Positions 45,538 through 56,110 of a stretch of DNA of 64,000 nt are shown here, in pieces. Where the stretch lies: NCBI RefSeq assembly GCF_042453785.1, contig NC_091670.1, forward strand, positions 33,243,501 through 33,307,500. The letters run 5' to 3'. Within the stretch, counting starts at the first letter, position 1. Each line of letters starts with the position of its first letter. The stretch comes from Malus domestica (taxonomy: Eukaryota; Streptophyta; Magnoliopsida; Rosales; Rosaceae). The translations under genes were made by a program, and so were the position numbers. Under the pieces are notes generated by a model. That model was given only the letters and a program-made list of their open reading frames with translations. It did no database searches and was not told where the DNA came from.

Positions 45538-46258
45538 ACGGTCCTCCATCGCGGATATATCAGGCAGAATTATAAACATAATCTAATCATGTAGAAGCAG
45601 TGATCACCCATTACGGATATGCTAAGCATGATCACCCCTAAAATACGTATGGCTCCCATCACAGATATACTAAGCAGGACCGTAACCTAAAACTTTAGGT
45701 AGTGATCACCCATCGTGGATATACCAAGTATCATTACTCCTAGAATGTGTATGGTCCCCCATTGCAGATATACCAAGCAGAACCATAGGCGTAGTCTAAT
45801 CATGTAGGCAATGATCACCCATTGCAAAGATACCAAGCATGATCACCTTTAAAATACATATGGTTCCCCATCACAAATATACCAAGCAAGACCGTAACCT
45901 AAAGCTATATGTAGTGATGACCCATCGCGAATATACCAAGCATCATTACTCCTAGAATGCGTATGGTCCCCCATCGCGAGTATACCAAGCAGAACCATAG
46001 GCATAGTCTAATCGTATAGGTAGTGATCACCCATCGTGGATATACTAAGCATGATCACCCGTAAAATTGGTATGGTCCCCAATTATGAAGATACCAAATA
46101 GGACCGTAACCTAAAGCTCTAGGTAGTGATCACCCATCGTAGATATACCAAGCATCATCACTCCTAGAATGCGTATGGTCCCCCATCGTGGATATACCAA
46201 GCATGATGACCCCTGAAATACGTATGGTCCCCATCGTGGATATATCTAGCAGGACCAT
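45538..46258. repeat. Tandem array, about 105-bp unit in dimers of about 210 bp
   Basis: GTGATCACCCAT-like starts recur at about 45600, 45702, 45807, 45912, 46020 and 46125. Each monomer contains two half-units with GGATATACCAAGCA. Alternate monomers carry either AATCATGTAGGCA or CTAAAGCTCTAGGTA before GTGATC, giving a higher-order dimer. The short open frame at 46188-46421 is not supported. Confidence 0.88.
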
Positions 46259-47391
46259 TCATGTACCACTGCTACATGGTGCAATTAGACCAACACACAA
46301 CATACCCTTACCTCAATATCTATATTTACAACGGAAGCATATACACTATCAATTTCTCAAAACTAAATATCTTGTCAAACAGGCATATAAATTCAACTTA
46401 ATGCTTCTAGTAGGGTTCTAGGCTCACATTTCATACTAGTAATCATACATATCATTTATCATCAAGAAGTTCACTAAGCTTGTATCTGACAATTTGGTTC
46501 CACTTGTATGTAAACCAAGGTGCACATCACCCAGGATGGCTCGCCGACCAAGGTAGGTCCACTAGGTTCAATTAGGTCTCTAGTCATGGTACTTTCTGTA
46601 TTTGAGAATGATTCGAAATATTTTGACCAAAAATCAATCATCAGTCAACGAAAAGTGAAGAACACTACATAATTTAATCCGGAAGATCCACCCCCTAGAT
46701 TTAAGATCCATAACCTCCTAAGAGTCTCAATAGGTTTCTAAAACAACATACTAAAATGTTATGACAATCTAACGGTTGGATCTCCGCCCATTGCAAATTT
46801 AAGTGACAGTCAACGATCGGTTCTACAAATGTAGAATTTCAATCCGGAAAGATCCGTACGTCGGATTTCCGACCCCGTAAGTTTCTAATGTACTTAAACA
46901 ATACACATAACAACATACTACAATTTTACGATGATCCAACGGTCGGATTGGCGTTAATTAAGCTTGTTTTTCCGACCAACTTTGTTTTTTAACAAATTTT
47001 GCTGGCAAGTAGATCTCAACTTAAGGAACAATTTTCATACCTGTAACAAAGTCCAATTCGACCGGGAAGACGCTGAAATCTGCCTGAAATCCCCTCAAAC
47101 CGCCTTGCCGTTTTCGTTGCAATATCAGTGAAAGGTTAGTATTTATAATTTCTTTTTTCGTTTTTGTTACGTGTTGATGCATGTTAAGCCTAGTCTCTTC
47201 CAATCTTATATCCTCTTTTCCATTCAAGGTGAGCAATTTCAATTTTTTGGGTTATGGAATAATTCATGTGAATAATGTGGAGTTGGCCAATGATTAAAAA
47301 AATGCATGTACAAAAGCATGTTCTTTGACTCAGTTATTAGTTTTGTTTTAGAACATAGTAATACTAATATATATGTTTTTTAGCCGACCCC
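46259..47391. other. No gene recognised; probable LTR-derived sequence
   Basis: Contains words common in plant LTRs (GATCCAACGGTCGGATT, TTTCCGACC), and three spaced segments of similar wording at about 46680, 46760 and 46850. Likely part of the same element as the 105-bp array. Confidence 0.35.
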
Positions 47392-47423
47392 ACTTAGTGG
47401 GAAAAGGCTTTGTTGTTGTTGTA
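47392..47423 (+). mobile_element. LINE 3' tail only (about 32 bp)
   Basis: GCCGACCCCACTTAGTGGGA plus AAAGGC and (TTG)4: the extreme 3' end of the RTE-type LINE, a very short 5'-truncated insertion. Confidence 0.75.
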
Positions 47424-47923
47424 TTCTCCGGCAGCCCCAAGTTAATCAATGACCTTTTGGGAAGTGAACGTTGTAGAAGTATTTGTTAGAACTGTAAAGA
47501 GAGAAAGTCTTAGAACTCGAATCGGTATTCCTATAGCTCTATTCTATTTCCTATGGAAAATTAGTGAATCATTTGTTGTTTTTAGGATTTTTTTTTAAAT
47601 GGATTTTTTGTATAATAAATTTATTGTTTTAACTCGACAAGCGTAACTCATACACTTGCAACCTATACTATGTTGGCATCAAGTTTGATATTCATTTCTG
47701 TATTGCAGCATCAGTGTTCGCGTCAGGAATTTCCGTCGGGGATGTCTCCTGGCCGACGAGCACACAGCTCCCCTGGAGGTTGGCGCCGGTTTGAGGGCTG
47801 CTGTCGAGCTTCTGCTTCGCTGTCGGGCTTTGTCGGGCAAGTCTCGTCGGGCAAGGCTCTTCGGGCAAGGCTGAAAGAGAAGGACAACGTTAACTTTGAG
47901 AGGTGCCTTTGTGGGGCCTTAGG
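47424..47923. other. TE-derived flank of the young LTR element
   Basis: Includes a short GC-rich segment (47710-47890) with three CGGGCAAG words. GTGCCTTTGTGGGGCCTTAG at 47904-47923 is the first of four copies (others at about 50207, 50352 and 50463), so the LTR element at 47924 inserted into a repeat that continues at 50059. Confidence 0.5.
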
Positions 47924-48144
47924 TGTTAACTACATTGCAGTGTTTGAGAATTGAAGGGAAAATCAAGAAGAAAGATGAAGAGAAGAAGAACACAGAGAGT
48001 TTGAGAGAGAGAGATATATATGCTTTTGTATTAACTAATAGAATGAATGTTACACAACTGTTTTTATAAGAGAAAGTCTAACTACTCTAACCAAATACTA
48101 ACCAACTTACTAACTGTATGTATTGCTGACTTGTACCCTTAATA
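47924..48144 (-). repeat. 3' LTR of the non-autonomous element
   Basis: 221 bp, paired with 49838-50058. It includes a short GA tract and TATATATA. Confidence 0.93.
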
Positions 48145-48884
48145 CTCCCCCTCAATCTCAACTGGGGAAAACCCAGTTTGAGATTGGAAGAACATATCTG
48201 CAATCACTGCTATGAAGCTAAACTCTGCACAAACCCAGACCTTTGTCTCTAGTTGATCTTTGAAGCACAAAGCTGTTTTAAGTCTAAAAGATATGCCAAT
48301 CCAACCTACTGATCATCACAGCAGCTTTAGTCTTTAGAAATCTGGAAGGAGATGAGGAAGATTCCCATAAGCAAGAAACTTAAACAAAACTGTGTTATAC
48401 CACCATGCGTATACATATGCAACATATGACACATATCTCCTGCAAGTTCCCCTATTCCAACTATGGGAAAAAAAAAAGTTCAGTTATATGGACCTCAGCA
48501 ATACCAATACCCCTCTATTTCCAGCCTTTCAATTCAACCAATGGACTTGTACCCTTCTGCCTCTAACCAGAGTTGCACAAAGAATCACATGAAGTGCATA
48601 TAAAATTTCACATAGAATAGACGGGAAACGTTACATACAGTCATCATAGGGCCTTCACAAAGAATCACATGAAGAATCTGTGCAAATTCTTCTCCAGCTG
48701 CAGTCATCATAGGGCCTTCAGGTTATGGTACTGAACAACCCAAGTCTCCATATGTTAGTGTATCACGAAGCACCCCCTATCTGCTTAATTTGTATTCATC
48801 TCATGAACAATTTCAAGAACTACCCAAGAATTATAGAAAACTTGCAAGAACGGCTTTGTGCCGCAAAGAATCGCAAAGAATATA

Positions 48885-49065
48885 CAAGATAATGGCTTCG
48901 TGCCGCAACAAATTCAACAAGAAAATGGCTTCGTGCCTCAACAAATCAACAGGAAAAATGGCTTCGTGCCTCAACAAATCAACAGGACAAATGGCTTCGT
49001 GCCTCAACTAAAATGGCTTCTTGCCTCAACAAATTAACAGAATACTGGCTTCGTGCCCCAAGAAA
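48885..49065 (-). repeat. Internal tandem repeat of the non-autonomous element
   Basis: Five copies of about 31 bp, reading ATGGCTTCGTGCC(T/G)CAACAAAT on the plus strand, with the last two degenerating. Confidence 0.85.
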
Positions 49066-49837
49066 CATAGTAAAAAAAAAAAAACCCAGAACAAATCACG
49101 ACTCCGAAACGAAACAAATCACCTGAGAACCGCAGAGATGAAAGATTAAGCATATTCAGAGCTACAACTTCAACACGAACTCCCCAAAAAACCCATAACT
49201 GCCGAGCCCAAGAACATTCGTGTACCCACAGTGGATTCGCAGACCCATTTCCACAAACACCTTCACATGAAAATTTTGAGTTTGGCATTTCGACAAACAC
49301 CTGGAGTGCACCCATGTCTGATCTTTCTTCCATACCAGAGAACAGAACAGAGATCAAAGAATTCACTGACCCATTTCTTCAAACAGTTGGAGTGCACAAA
49401 ATTAGAACGTGAAAAGCTCCTAAGACCAGAATCCACCTTCAACTACCAGAAAATCGTCAACTTGAGGATATGGAATTAGAGCAACTGGATCTTTCTTGTC
49501 CCACCAACCTTCCACCTTTGACCACACAAGATCTGAAGAAGAAAACTTCAGCGCAGGTCAATCTGGGCTTTTCTGGCAGAGGCAAACTTCAAAAGCTAGT
49601 GGGAAGGGCCTCTCTGTCTACGATTAGCAATCCGGTGTCGAAATGAAGGAGGATTCATCGCGATCAGTGGTGAAATCTCAATTCATATCCCAGAAAAATA
49701 AACCAAGAACAATCACGGAAGCACCTAAAATCTAATGAAAATTTGAGGAGAAACTTAACTAGAGGAAAAAAAAAAATGCAAACTACTAAGAAGTGCAACC
49801 ACCAGAATCATGGCCTGAGCTGGTGGCTCTGATACCA

Positions 49838-50058
49838 TGTTAACTACATTGCAGTGTTTGAGAATTGAAGGGAAAATCAAGAAGAAAGATGAAGAGAAGA
49901 AGAACACAGAGAGTTTGAGAGAGAGAGAGATATATGCTTTTGTATTAACTAATAGAATGAATGTTACACAACTGTTTTTATAAGAGAAAGTCTAACTACT
50001 CTAACCAAATACTAACCAACTTACTAACTGTATGTATTGCTGACTTGTACCCTTAATA
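49838..50058 (-). repeat. 5' LTR of the non-autonomous element
   Basis: 221 bp. Its inner border touches the primer-binding site directly. Confidence 0.93.
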
Positions 50059-50063
50059 TTAGG

Positions 50064-51430
50064 TGTAAGCCTTGAGGCTCACAATCAAGGTTAACATTTA
50101 GGTGCTCAGGCGTGCCACTGCCATCTTTAGCATGGCAGATGTAAAATGGATATCGCTTTAGTTGCATGTATGTATGTATCCAAGAAACCGTGTTAGTTAT
50201 AACAAGTGCCTTTGTGGGGCCTTAGGTGTAGGCCTTGAGGCTTCCCATCAATAACTAAACCGATGCTTGAACACATCATATTTGTTCTCGTGATTGCCGG
50301 AGTTTTCTAACTATTATACTTCTGATTACCCGAGTCCAAGAAGTAGAATGAACCCAAATAGGTGCCTTTGTGGGGCCTTAGATGTAGGCCTTGAGGCTTC
50401 CTATCAGAGTTCATTCCTATACTTAGACTCTTTAGATCGCTGAACGGAATGAATCCAAATGGATGCCTTTGTAGGGCCTTAGGTGTAGGCCTTGAGGCTT
50501 TCCATTAGAATCCATTCCATGCTCAAGCTTTCTATAGTAATCATGATATAATAGAAGGAAAACTAGAGGGTAGGTTGATTACTTGCGCCCCAAGTAACTT
50601 CGGACTTCTCGTTTATCAAGGACTGTCGTGGATGGGTTAAGTCCACATAAGGTTCTTTTTTATGCCTTGAGGCCAAGGACTTTTAACTGATCAGATTTAC
50701 ATGCCCGATGGCTTAGGACTTGGATCTGGTTTGAACACTGACGATATATTCAAATCGGATTCAAGTACTGAGAAAGCCTTTTAATAGTCATATTGCTAGA
50801 AATAACTTGCATATAACTGGAAGTATACAACATATTGAAAAGACAAAAACAAAGCAAAGAAGGTCAGGCAAGGTTAAACCTTATCGGGTAAGGTTGCTCG
50901 TCTTGCAGGTTCCTATCTTTGTAGTTTTGTCAAAGGTCTGAAAGCTTAGAGGGAGAGAGAGATTACAAAAAAATGAATCGATACTACAGCAAGGTTGAAC
51001 AAGGTAGCAGAGCTATTACAAAGGGTTGAAGAGAGGGTTATCCCGAGGGGGATGAAGGTTTGTCCCGAAAGGGATGAAGGCTGACTACAGCTTTGTTTTG
51101 AAGGCAAATCTGGTTTTGAGCAGAGTTTTTGCTTTTGTTTGTTTGTTTGAGTGTCCTTATTCCTGGTTTCTCCTTCTTCTTATATAGACAACTCGGCTTG
51201 GCTCCTTGTAGCAGCAGCCTTGCCCGAATGCGGTTTGAGGGTGATGACTCATCGGCTTTTTTACATGGACTGCCATCATAAAGTACTTTATGGGCTGTGT
51301 AGCTGATCAGTCTATACCACTTGGCCTTTGGGTAGGTAAGCAAGTGGTCTTCATGAGCTGCACCAAGTCAGAAAAGGCCCTTTTTGCCTTCTGGGCTTCG
51401 ACTGGGCTTCGACTATCTTAGTCTTTATGC
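50064..51430. other. TE-derived repetitive sequence, no gene
   Basis: Three spaced copies of GCCTTTGTGGGGCCTTAG(G/A)TG followed by TAGGCCTTGAGGCTT (50207, 50352, 50463), plus paired words GAGGGGGATGAAGGTTTGTC and CGAAAGGGATGAAGGCTG at about 51040-51090. These are typical of LTR or leader sequence of Rosaceae retroelements. Open frames here have no domain. Confidence 0.45.
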
Positions 51431-52082
51431 ATATTTCACATTGAGTTGTCAATGGGATTGTTCCTTAACTAGACAATTGTTACTTGGAATCTGTATTTAT
51501 GCCGTTGCCATGCATCGATCTATCTCATGAATCTTCTTATGATCAGTTATTCTTTTGTTTTGCCATGTGATCCTTCAAACAGATGCACCTGCGTTCTTTT
51601 CCGGATTTATGGAACATAGAGAAAAGGTATTCAAGCTTTCCTTTTTCTTTGTTAACAAAGATCATTGGTGCTTATTGTTTTCCTTGGCTATCCTACTTTT
51701 AGAGTAGGTTGTGGTAAATGTCAACCCAGTAATTAAGAAGTGACATATTTTTTCTTTGATGTGTCTGATAGATGTAACCTGAATTGATATTTCTTCCTCA
51801 GCTCCCTGCGGATTCCATATTGATCAATATGGATTAATTATGCAACTCGATTGGAGTTTGAATGTAGTTTCATATTGTTAAGCCCTTTCATATGGATGAG
51901 AAATATTGTTAATCCCCACTTGGAGCAGCCTGTTCATCTTTGATATCTTCATCGCTGATCTCTCTGTCATCAAATCCTGCATCAAATAAAGTTAATTAAG
52001 ACATCATTCATCCCATACATTTAGTTTTATATGAAACAAATTTCAGCTATAATTGGTTGTAATAGTACATGGCTTGGTCTTT
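51431..52082. other. No gene recognised
   Basis: Intergenic. A short exon-like segment at about 51584-51628 (PAFFSGFMEHREK, followed by GGTATTC) could not be assigned. Confidence 0.3.
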
Positions 52083-52670
52083 GCAGGATCTTTGGTCTTT
52101 GAAAGTTTTAACATTTTGGTTTTCGCATTTGAGCTTCGCAGACCTCATAAGCTTTATCAGTGCTTTTCTGAAATTTGGAGGTTTGCTTTCATTTATCTTT
52201 GTGGTTTTTTTTTTTCACTTACTGGTTGTCTCTTAGACTTTGAGAATGTAACCTATTCAAGTTGTCTGCAGGAAGAGAGAGACTGAAAAGCAGATAGACA
52301 AAGCCTTCTTGCCCTTGGCGAGGAAGAGATCAAGCTGCTACTTTGCGTATGTTCGAGAACGGAACACAAAGGCAAAGCTCTGTCATGTTGCACATTTTGT
52401 ACTTTTAAAAGTCCTCAACATCCTCAGTCCAACAAAGATTAATGAGGTAGCTGTCTTTACATACCTTTGCGCTTGCGTCTATTTAAGATTACAAAGGAAA
52501 GCATAGCAATCCATAGACAGCTTAAGGCTTGACAGTGATTTTTGGTTTTGTCAGATAAAAGGCGTTGGGGAAATCCTTGAAGGTCTCCCCTCATATTCTC
52601 AGAGGCATTTTAGCCGAATGGACAAGCACGAAACAGACACATATTTGAACCAGAGACAGATACAAGGGTA
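52083..52670 (+). pseudogene. UTP13 / TORMOZ-like (SSU processome WD40 protein) 3' fragment
   Basis: Three exon-like blocks match the C-terminal UTP13 domain of the U3 snoRNP protein. Block 1 (about 52090-52184) reads ILVFAFELRRPHKLYQCFSE. Block 2 (about 52272-52446) reads KRETEKQIDKAFLPL, then after a shift YVRERNTKAKLCHVAHFVLL and NILSPTKINE. Block 3 (about 52553-52665) reads IKGVGEILEGL, SYSQRHFSRMDKH. GCAG/GT borders are visible. In block 2 a lost base turns LGKEEIKLL-type sequence into LARKRSSCY, and an extra base a few codons later restores the frame. No WD40 repeats are found upstream. The gene family acts in 18S rRNA processing; this copy is only the tail. Confidence 0.8.
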
Positions 52671-52944
52671 TTGCATGACAAGTCTTTGATGTAGTATAAT
52701 TTAGATACAAACTGATGACTGTGATCAATTTATTTTCTCTTTGTGGTTTGTAATCAGAAATCCACCATTTTAGTTATACATAGGCTTCTAATGTAAATCC
52801 AATAGAATATAGATGCAAACGGATAGAAATATTTCTACCGAATGGATTTAACTGCTTTGACCGGTTTTTTAATTATTTAGAGATGAATGTGTAAAATTGT
52901 AGTTACAATTTCAAAACTTGCAGTAGAGTGCGGACATTTTTGCT
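52671..52944. other. No gene recognised
   Basis: AT-rich flank of the UTP13 fragment. Confidence 0.35.
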
Positions 52945-53170
52945 AGTGTCAACTATGATCAAACCTGAGCCAAACTGAATCCAAAATTTGGTGCAATCAT
53001 TCATCGACAACCAGTTTTTCTTGAGGAACTGTTGTAGACTTGTAGTTCCAACTTTTAGCTCTAAGCAATTCTGTTGCTAATTTTGAGGCTGAGACGTTCA
53101 GACATGATGGACCCATGTCTATTCCTTATCGTTGTCACATATAGCCCACTCATGTTGCAAATGTTTTCTT
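52945..53170 (-). repeat. Dispersed repeat, copy 2 (inverted relative to copy 1)
   Basis: The reverse complement shares GATCAGGTTTGATC-like, TGCACCAAATTTTGGATTC and AACAGTTCCTCAAGAAAAA with 26460-26680 in the same order. Confidence 0.65.
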
Positions 53171-53866
53171 TTCACAATAGATTTTTTTTTCTTGGACAAT
53201 CAAAACACCACACTGTCCCATAAAAATAAGTTAACCATTGTATGTGGGACTCAATTACAGTAAAATGTGTGTCAACCAGTTCTGTTTGTCTAAATAACAT
53301 AATTCATATTTCTAAGCTAAAATTGCAAGTTTTTTTAGTTGACTAAGTTTTTTAGACTGTACACGATAAGGGTCTGTAATAGTTAATTTTTCAATTCGTA
53401 TTAGTCCTAAATTTTAAGTCTAGGTATTGCATGTAGTCCAATATCCTAGCTAATGGTTAGGGATTTGGGTTTCTACCTATGGTTTGAGGTTCGAAACTCA
53501 TTTTTTTTCTTTTCTAAATTAATATAATAGTTTTGATCCCTCTCATAATCTCATTCCCCTTAATAATAGTAAAAAAAAAAAAATTTAAAAAAAAATAGTC
53601 TAGCTGTTGAAGACTAGCGATATGTTAACAAAGAGCAGGATTCGTGAAACTCCAATTGGTAAGTATCATGTTACATCCTTATAGGAAATCATATATGAGA
53701 ATTTGGTAACGTGAGATCAAAATATATTTGCATAGTTTTTAGGAAAGAAAATCAATTTGATTTGGCTTTAGTGTATTTAGGGCGGTTCGTTGGTGGGCAA
53801 AAAATTAAATTAGGTTTAACCAAATCAAATTCAATATAATCTTGGGATATTGTGAAAGGGGTAAAG
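53171..53866. other. No gene; possible tRNA-like SINE at about 53430-53510
   Basis: GGTTAGGGATTTGGG and GAGGTTCGAAACTC are spaced like Pol III A and B boxes. The rest is AT-rich. Confidence 0.35.
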
Positions 53867-53977
53867 TTAGGGAGATTAAATTTGTAGACAAAATTTACAA
53901 ACTAAAGTCATAATTCAATCATCAACTCTCATGTCATTCAATTTGCAAAATTTTGTTTACAAATTTAGTCTCCCTAG
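53867..53977. mobile_element. Small inverted-repeat MITE, 111 bp
   Basis: TTAGGGAGATTAAATTTGTA at left pairs with TACAAATTTAGTCTCCCTAG at right. Related ends occur at 55860-56110. Confidence 0.65.
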
Positions 53978-55058
53978 TATTTTTGTGGAAAAGAAAAAAA
54001 AAAACCATGATCAACGGCATGGTGAGCAAGTTTTACAGTTTTGCAAAATCAACGTTTTGAGCCTGAATTTCATGTAGCAAAGTTGTGGAGCTTAATTGAG
54101 AGTTAGACATATCATTCATTATGCATGATCAAGCTATGTTCAAAAAACTTCGTAGAGGTGTGCAATCAATAGGAGACGAAGAGATGCAAGTACGAAGACA
54201 AGATGGCAAGACAATCTATTAGTCGGTGTCTGGTAAGTTGTGTCCAGCAGCTAGTGTGTTGAAAGTAATTATGCCTATGCACCATGGTGCGAGTTTGATT
54301 TCTACCAATTCTCTTGCATCCTAACAACTATTAATTTAATCCACTAATGCTATTATTTGTTAAAAAAAAAGGTTGTGTCTTGTATGAGTTTTGTACTTGT
54401 TTGTTTGACATTAGTGAATTCTTTAACCGGCAGTGTGCCCATGAAATTTTCTGAATGTGTGGGTTTTTACCACGTAAAAGAAAAATCGCGTGTTCTCATC
54501 TTCTTATTTAATATATTTACTTGTTGCTGCATTCCAAGATTGAAACGCCCGAGTGTCTGACTGTTTTTACCTGGGCTGTTTCTTTGTTGGGTTTTGGTTC
54601 CTCAATCCATCTACATTTTCATAGGCTGATTTTGTTTTATTTTATTTTATTTTATCTCAACATATATTTTGATTTACAAACAATGTTCAACACGAATCTA
54701 GAGGAAGGGGAGATAAGAGCATTTGAACATAGAATGCAACGGGTTGAGCATGAAGACATTAATTACCAGAGCAATTCACATGTCTTATAATTTCTTGTAT
54801 TAGTAAATCAATTGATTCTTCACTATCCTTTTTGTCAGTAACCAGAGTGCTAAAAGTTAAAAGAGTGATTCCTATTTTTTAAATGAAAGGTAATATTGTT
54901 ATGATGTAATATAATGTTGAATAATGATTTAATTGTAAACTTAAAGAGAAGGATAAACAAACTAATATCGAATAAGAGCATATTGAATTTCAGGAGTCGA
55001 CTAATAAAATGATGAGAAACAATAAAAATTAATTATAAACTATGATTCTTATTCAAAG
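53978..55058. other. No gene recognised
   Basis: AT-rich. A pentanucleotide run (TTTTA)n lies at about 54628-54653. Open frames lack domains. Confidence 0.4.
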
Positions 55059-55338
55059 TGTCACATCCCGGCCCGGGGTCCACCACATCCCGCACTCGCT
55101 CCACTATCGTAGCACGATATTGTCCGTTTTGGGCCCCGATTACGCCCTCACGGTTTTGTTTTTGGGAACTCACACAAGAACTTCCTAGTGGGTCACCCAT
55201 CATGGGAGTACTCTCGCGCAAACTCACTTAACTTCGGAGTTCCGATGAACTCCGAACAGCTCCCAAAAGGTCTCGTGCTAGGTAGGGATGAGAATATACA
55301 TATAAGGATCACTCCCCTGGGCGATGTGGGATCTTACA
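55059..55338 (-). mobile_element. Cassandra TRIM solo LTR (280 bp) with 5S rRNA-derived segment
   Basis: On the minus strand it starts TGTAAGATCCCACATCGCCC and ends GGGATGTGACA, the Cassandra LTR type. A perfect 5-bp duplication CAAAG flanks it (55054-55058 and 55339-55343). At about 55171-55250 it holds a 5S rRNA-like stretch on the minus strand (AACTCCGAAGTTAAG, GGGTGACCCACTAGGAAG). Only one LTR is present and there is no interior, so it is a solo LTR. Confidence 0.92.
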
Positions 55339-55379
55339 CAAAGACACAAAATAAAGAAGATTACAAATTGCAAGCGACT

Positions 55380-55545
55380 TTTTTTTTTGAACAATCAATA
55401 TTATCTATACCAGGGGGTGAGGGGTGTGCTTAGCCTCACAATAGGCTAGCAATAATGTGGTTCAAGTTCACTTTTGGCAAGAATTGAACATAAGTCTCTC
55501 ACTCATAAGTGAAAAAGAATACCACTAGACCGTAATACTAAGTGG
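55380..55545 (-). mobile_element. tRNA-related SINE, copy C
   Basis: The reverse complement has TAGTGGTATTC, GTGAGAGACTTATGTTC, TTGTGAGGCTAAGC and a TTGTTCAAAAAA tail, aligning with 26962-27122. Confidence 0.7.
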
Positions 55546-55571
55546 CCGACGACTTTAATCCAAAAGATTAC

Positions 55572-55804
55572 GAACTAGTTTGGATGTGCTATTAAAATGA
55601 CTGAAAATGTTTTTGGAGAAAATGTTTTTGGGTTCCAGAAGCACTTGAAGTGCTTTTTACAAGAAGCATCAGCTATGTGCTTCTTCGAAGAAGCACTTTA
55701 AGTGCTTTTCCAAGATTTACTTGCATTTTTACTAAGGATTGTTTCCAAAAGTATTTTCACCAAAAATGCTTTCAGTCATTTTAAAAGCACATCCAAACGA
55801 GTTC
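55572..55804. mobile_element. Inverted-repeat MITE, 233 bp
   Basis: GAACTAGTTTGGATGTGCTA at left pairs with AAAGCACATCCAAACGAGTTC at right. The interior has an AAGTGCTT-rich hairpin. A candidate 3-bp duplication TAC flanks it (55569-55571 and 55805-55807), which would suit a Harbinger-like element, but it is too short to be sure. Confidence 0.7.
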
Positions 55805-55858
55805 TACATCTTGCCAGAGCTTTCGAAATTACAAAAGGTATATTAAAAATTAGGAAAA

Positions 55859-56110
55859 GATAATGCTAGGGAGACTAAATCCAAAGACTAAATTTGCATA
55901 ACTAAATGATGTGTCACTAATGGAAATAATATATTAAAAATTAGGATAAGATAATGTTAGGGAGACTAAATTTGAAGACTAAATTTGCATAACTAAATAA
56001 TGTGTCATCAATGGAAATAAGCACGTTTATCAACGTTTAAGTAATAAACTAATCATCAACTTTTATGTACTCTTCATTTTTAAAATTTTATCTACAAATT
56101 TAGTTTTCGA
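55859..56110. mobile_element. MITE-like sequence with a 91-bp internal tandem duplication
   Basis: GATAATG(C/T)TAGGGAGACTAAAT occurs at 55859 and 55950. The right end near 56096 (ACAAATTTAGTTTTCG) is inverted and related to the MITE at 53867-53977. Confidence 0.55.

Larger units (their letters stand above)
47924..50058 (-). mobile_element. Complete non-autonomous LTR retrotransposon, 2135 bp, very young
   Basis: LTRs at 47924-48144 and 49838-50058 are 221 bp each and differ by about one base by eye (ATATATAT versus GAGATATAT in the GA tract). On the minus strand the LTR runs TATTAAGGG to GTTAACA. The primer site TGGTATCAGAGC (initiator Met tRNA type) abuts the 5' LTR at 49837-49826, and a GAGGGGGAG polypurine tract abuts the 3' LTR at about 48145-48153. 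The 5-bp target duplication is TTAGG (47919-47923 and 50059-50063). The 1.7-kb interior has no gag, RT, RNase H or integrase, so it must be mobilised in trans. The size and PBS suit a TRIM/LARD-like copia derivative. Confidence 0.93.

Noticed and set aside
55171..55250. 5S rRNA gene
   Set aside because: The similarity is partial and lies inside a 280-bp LTR with TG/CA ends and a 5-bp duplication, so it is the 5S-derived part of Cassandra and not an rRNA gene.
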